This document shows positions 4,231 to 5,749 of a DNA stretch of 5,749 bases, piece by piece. The stretch is from Candidatus Tectimicrobiota bacterium. GTDB taxonomy: Bacteria > JACPSX01. The position numbers were made by a program, and so were the translations under genes. The stretch's first letter is position 1; each line of letters starts with the position of its first letter. The stretch covers positions 1-5,749 of the forward strand of contig JACPSX010000018.1 of NCBI GenBank assembly GCA_016193065.1, read 5' to 3'. The notes below the pieces were generated by a model. That model made no database searches and was not told where the DNA came from. It saw nothing but the letters and a program-made list of their open reading frames with translations.

Positions 4231-5749
4231 TTAGAACACCTCCCGCCAGTTCAACAGAGTCTTCAGCGACCCCGTGGAGAGTCCGGTACTGCCGATGACC
4301 TGCCCGTCCGAAGTCCCGACGGTTACGATGACCGACCCGTCGGCCCCCACCGAAACCACCGGCGAGGAAGCCAGTCCGGTCCCCACGCTGATTGCTCGAG
4401 CCGATAGAGCTGCTGCGGTAAACCCGGAAGACTGGACCGCAGCCACATTCGTTGCCCCTCCTCCGGAAAGGAAATGCAGGGCATAGAGCTTGGACGTCCC
4501 GCCGCGGACGCAGGGATCGGCGGACACGGTCGGGGTATAGGTCGAAAAAAACGCGATTTGGTTAAAGACCGTTGGCCGGGAGAGGACCTTCTCTCCCGCC
4601 GCCATGCTGACGAACCACCCCTTGAAGGGAGCCGCCGGCTCAGAGAACGTGTTCGTACCTGATACGTCCGAAAGATTGGTCTCGTTCAGGGGGGTTATCC
4701 CGGACTCGTCGCGAATCGCATAAAATTTGTTGGTGCTGGCGGCATTTTGCGGATCCTCGCGGTTTCCGCTGCCGAAGTAAACCCACAGCCTCGACTGGGC
4801 ATCAAAGGCCACGGCCGGGGCGTAGTAGAAGGGCTGCGTCGCCGTGGCCGTGTTCGATGTGTTGGCCACAAAGAAACGGCTGCCGGACCAGGAACTGGAA
4901 TTCGTGCTGGAGAAGTCGAAGCGCCAGATCTGCCCTCCGAGATCTCCCACGTAGACCCGGTCAATATACCCGTTGCCGTCGGTATCCACGGCCACAGGGG
5001 TCGACGGCAGACTCCAGGTCAGATACTGTTTGTCTCCCGAGTTTGCGTAGGCGTACTTAAACAGCACGGATCCCGTCTTGATGTCCAGCATGTAGAAGGC
5101 ATTTCCCCGGGTCGTCGCGTTCCCTGCTCCGGTGGCGCTCGTGGAATCCCAGCCTCCAGCTACAAGGGCGACCCAGCGCTCCACATCCGTGCTGCCCACC
5201 CGCATCTTGATCCGGCCAACGACCGGGTCCGACCAGGTTTGCCCCAGATTGGAGTCCGTGAAGGTCCACAGGTAGGAGGGAAAGCTCAGCGCAGTCGGGT
5301 CCGTGACATCCAGGGCAAAATAGCTGTTCCCGCCCTTGCGGTTTCCCCCCACAAGAACCGTGCGCCATTCGTTGGCGGTCTTGGTCGTGTCGGTGCTGGT
5401 GGTATAAAACCACACATCGGCAACGGAGGCCTTCAAGTCCACGTAGTACTTATGGGGGTTCGTGCGCATGTCCTTCAGGGTTCCCAGCACGTTGGGTGGA
5501 ATAAACGCCCACAGCTCGGTCCCCGTCCCCGCATCATAAGTGCCCGTGTCCGCGTGGAAATCACCGGCGTGAAAAGCGTGGAGCATGCCGTCGTTGGCTC
5601 CCACGTACACGATTTTCTTGCGGCTGCTGAAGAGCTCTGCAAACCCGCCGCTGCCGCTGAAGCCGTCATCGAAAAAGATCTGGGACGGGGCTCCGACCAC
5701 CACGGGGGTGGAATGGAAGATGTCTCCCAGCTTCCAGGTGCGCTCTTCC
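4231..5749 (-). CDS. pilY1: PilY1 C-terminal beta-propeller region, 5' end outside window
   Basis: PilY1 is the calcium-dependent tip/adhesion protein of type IV pili and controls extension and retraction. The frame is open from the window edge; the 505 visible residues (numbered from the first full codon at 5748) are the C-terminal PilC/PilY1 domain. Motifs in order are KLGDIFHSTPVVVGAP (from residue 6), YVGANDGMLHAF (48-59), ELWAFIPPNVL, NEWRTVLVGG, YFALDVTDP, the calcium loop DTDGNGYID (255-263) running into RVYVGDLGGQIWRFD, WVYFGSGNRED, and a last blade with GTGLASSPVV and TVGTSDGQV. The loop keeps the acidic/Asn positions of the EF-hand-like site known from Pseudomonas PilY1. The N-terminal part, expected to hold the secretion signal and in many homologues a vWA domain, is not in view. 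The stop TAA at 4231 overlaps an ATG by one base. A GTG at 5703 could be mistaken for the start, but the conserved LGDIFHSTP motif lies upstream of it. Confidence 0.95.
   Translation of the reverse strand, partial: EERTWKLGDIFHSTPVVVGAPSQIFFDDGFSGSGGFAELFSSRKKIVYVGANDGMLHAFHAGDFHADTGTYDAGTGTELWAFIPPNVLGTLKDMRTNPHKYYVDLKASVADVWFYTTSTDTTKTANEWRTVLVGGNRKGGNSYFALDVTDPTALSFPSYLWTFTDSNLGQTWSDPVVGRIKMRVGSTDVERWVALVAGGWDSTSATGAGNATTRGNAFYMLDIKTGSVLFKYAYANSGDKQYLTWSLPSTPVAVDTDGNGYIDRVYVGDLGGQIWRFDFSSTNSSSWSGSRFFVANTSNTATATQPFYYAPAVAFDAQSRLWVYFGSGNREDPQNAASTNKFYAIRDESGITPLNETNLSDVSGTNTFSEPAAPFKGWFVSMAAGEKVLSRPTVFNQIAFFSTYTPTVSADPCVRGGTSKLYALHFLSGGGATNVAAVQSSGFTAAALSARAISVGTGLASSPVVSVGADGSVIVTVGTSDGQVIGSTGLSTGSLKTLLNWREVF

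Noticed and set aside
4124-4231. ATG 4231 as the start of the OB-fold gene (TAATG overlap with pilY1, GGGAGG at 7 nt)
   Set aside because: The extra 36 residues are mainly the mistranslated nested palindrome and put 82 residues before the mature protein. Excision of the 84-bp element points to ATG 4123 instead. It remains possible that ribosomes initiate at 4231.
1-5749. CRISPR array, tRNA, rRNA or transposase gene
   Set aside because: No regularly spaced direct repeats, no RNA-gene signatures and no transposase motifs are seen; the only mobile-like items are the short palindromic repeats.

Overview
The window is about 60% G+C and carries part of a type IV pilus gene cluster. All five genes read on the minus strand, so transcription runs from high to low coordinates. 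The organism is a Gram-negative (diderm) bacterium: it has PilY1, a lipobox lipoprotein, a prepilin and sigma-54 promoter logic. The intergenic C/G-rich palindromes and the REP-like element are of types I associate with Deltaproteobacteria, Nitrospirae, NC10 and similar environmental lineages. The sequence alone does not fix the taxon.

Layout in transcription order. (1) 5749-4231: the C-terminal part of PilY1, with its 5' end outside the window; it has the beta-propeller motifs and an intact calcium loop. (2) 4123-3737: a small secreted protein with an OB-fold-like (DUF5666-like) mature part. Its signal peptide is interrupted in frame by an 84-bp inverted-repeat element; a second palindrome lies between PilY1 and this gene. 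(3) 3634-2639: a TTG-started lipoprotein with three Ig/cadherin-like modules, preceded by a C/G-rich palindrome with quadruplex potential next to its ribosome binding site. (4) 2638-2274: a 365-bp gene-free region with a consensus sigma-54 (-24/-12) promoter, a TGCACAA dyad about 150 bp upstream of it that could bind an enhancer-binding protein, and a REP-like double hairpin in the predicted leader. (5) 2273-1761: a GspH/FimT-type pseudopilin. (6) 1674-1 (cut by the window edge): the pilus assembly ATPase PilB.

The genes fit one machine. PilB powers pilus extension, the FimT/GspH pseudopilin belongs to the minor-pilin priming complex, and PilY1 is the calcium-dependent tip/adhesion factor. 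The OB-fold protein and the Ig-like lipoprotein are not standard pilus components and are candidate envelope accessories. I infer two transcription units: pilY1-OB-lipoprotein, and a sigma-54-controlled fimT-pilB unit.

The most unusual observation is the 84-bp palindromic element inside the signal-peptide coding sequence. It is exactly 28 codons long and stop-free, and removing it in silico leaves a textbook signal peptide. This resembles in-frame palindromic elements such as those of Rickettsia.
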